Position numbers and translations under genes: made by a program. The notes beneath the pieces are model-generated. The model made no database searches and had not been told where the DNA came from. It saw only the letters and a list, made by a program, of their open reading frames with translations. From Lichenostomus cassidix (lineage: Eukaryota > Chordata > Aves > Passeriformes > Meliphagidae), in contig CM039182.1 of the NCBI GenBank assembly GCA_008360975.2, positions 25,020,324-25,084,323 of the forward strand: DNA of 64,000 nucleotides, in the 5' to 3' direction. Positions within the stretch are counted from its first letter, which is position 1; the number at the start of each line of letters is the position of its first letter. Below, in pieces: positions 63,721-64,000 of this stretch.

Positions 63721-64000
63721 TAGAATTCCCTTTTAAAGCAGACTCAGTATCCCATACTGAAACAGGCTCTGCAGACACCTGCAGACCCATGGAGACACAA
63801 GCCTGCAATGGAGCAGGTTTTCTCGTAGGACTCTCTTCTCCCTCCTTGTGAGATCCAGGGAGGTTGCCCCTAGTTCATGACTCCAAATGGCATTTTTTGT
63901 TTCTTGCCACTCAGGGGTGCATCCTTTCCAGTGCTTGGCGAGCCTCTTAGGGGCTGGGACTTGGCTTTTTGTCAGATTCTTCTTTAAAGGGTCTTCTTAG
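63721..64000. other. Right edge, unassigned
   Basis: Possibly the continuation of the inverted CR1, but I cannot match it with confidence. No gene is visible. Confidence 0.4.

Noticed and set aside
36300..64000. Exons of TAC1, ASNS or DLX genes expected near SDHAF3.
   Set aside because: No tachykinin peptide, homeodomain or asparagine synthetase motif could be read on either strand.

Overview
This is a stretch of vertebrate nuclear DNA, almost certainly from a bird. It has one recognisable protein gene, long AT-rich non-coding stretches, no dense coding, and retroposon debris of avian type. That debris is several 3' ends of CR1 LINEs, with the characteristic ATTCTATG-type octamer tails, and one LTR of an endogenous retrovirus. 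I cannot fix the species.

The gene is SDHAF3 (ACN9), on the + strand. Exon 1 (CDS 6929-7090) lies in a CpG island at about 6755-7215. Exon 2 (CDS 35919-36122) lies across a 28.8-kb intron and is followed by a short 3' UTR with an AATAAA signal. The joined product is 121 residues, an LYR-motif mitochondrial assembly factor for the SDHB subunit of succinate dehydrogenase. The splice between the exons appears to use a GC donor (GAG|GCAAGT) rather than GT. A second, GT-type donor 69 bases further on would keep the frame and add 23 Arg-rich residues.

Layout: 1-6700 is non-coding upstream DNA with two striking local inverted repeats and a perfect 47-bp tandem duplication. 6755-7215 holds the CpG-island promoter and exon 1. 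7091-35918 is the intron, with an ERV LTR (about 9015-9650), two CR1 3' ends (10368-10672 and 17063-17180), a nested pair of alternative hairpins (13329-13371) and a TG/TA microsatellite palindrome (19202-19258). 35919 to about 36295 is exon 2 and the 3' end. 36300-64000 is intergenic, with four more CR1 pieces and three repeat-free, TAAT-rich blocks that are weak candidates for conserved regulatory DNA. In other vertebrates SDHAF3 lies between the DLX5/DLX6 cluster and TAC1/ASNS, so a gene desert downstream is expected. No exon of those neighbours was seen.

I did not find a clearly new biological system. The best leads are the GC splice donor with its in-frame alternative, and the near-perfect inverted repeats with 6-7 base loops, which look like products of template-switch mutation. 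Nearly all other open frames here are about 60-130 codons, overlap on both strands, often begin at non-ATG codons, and look like chance.
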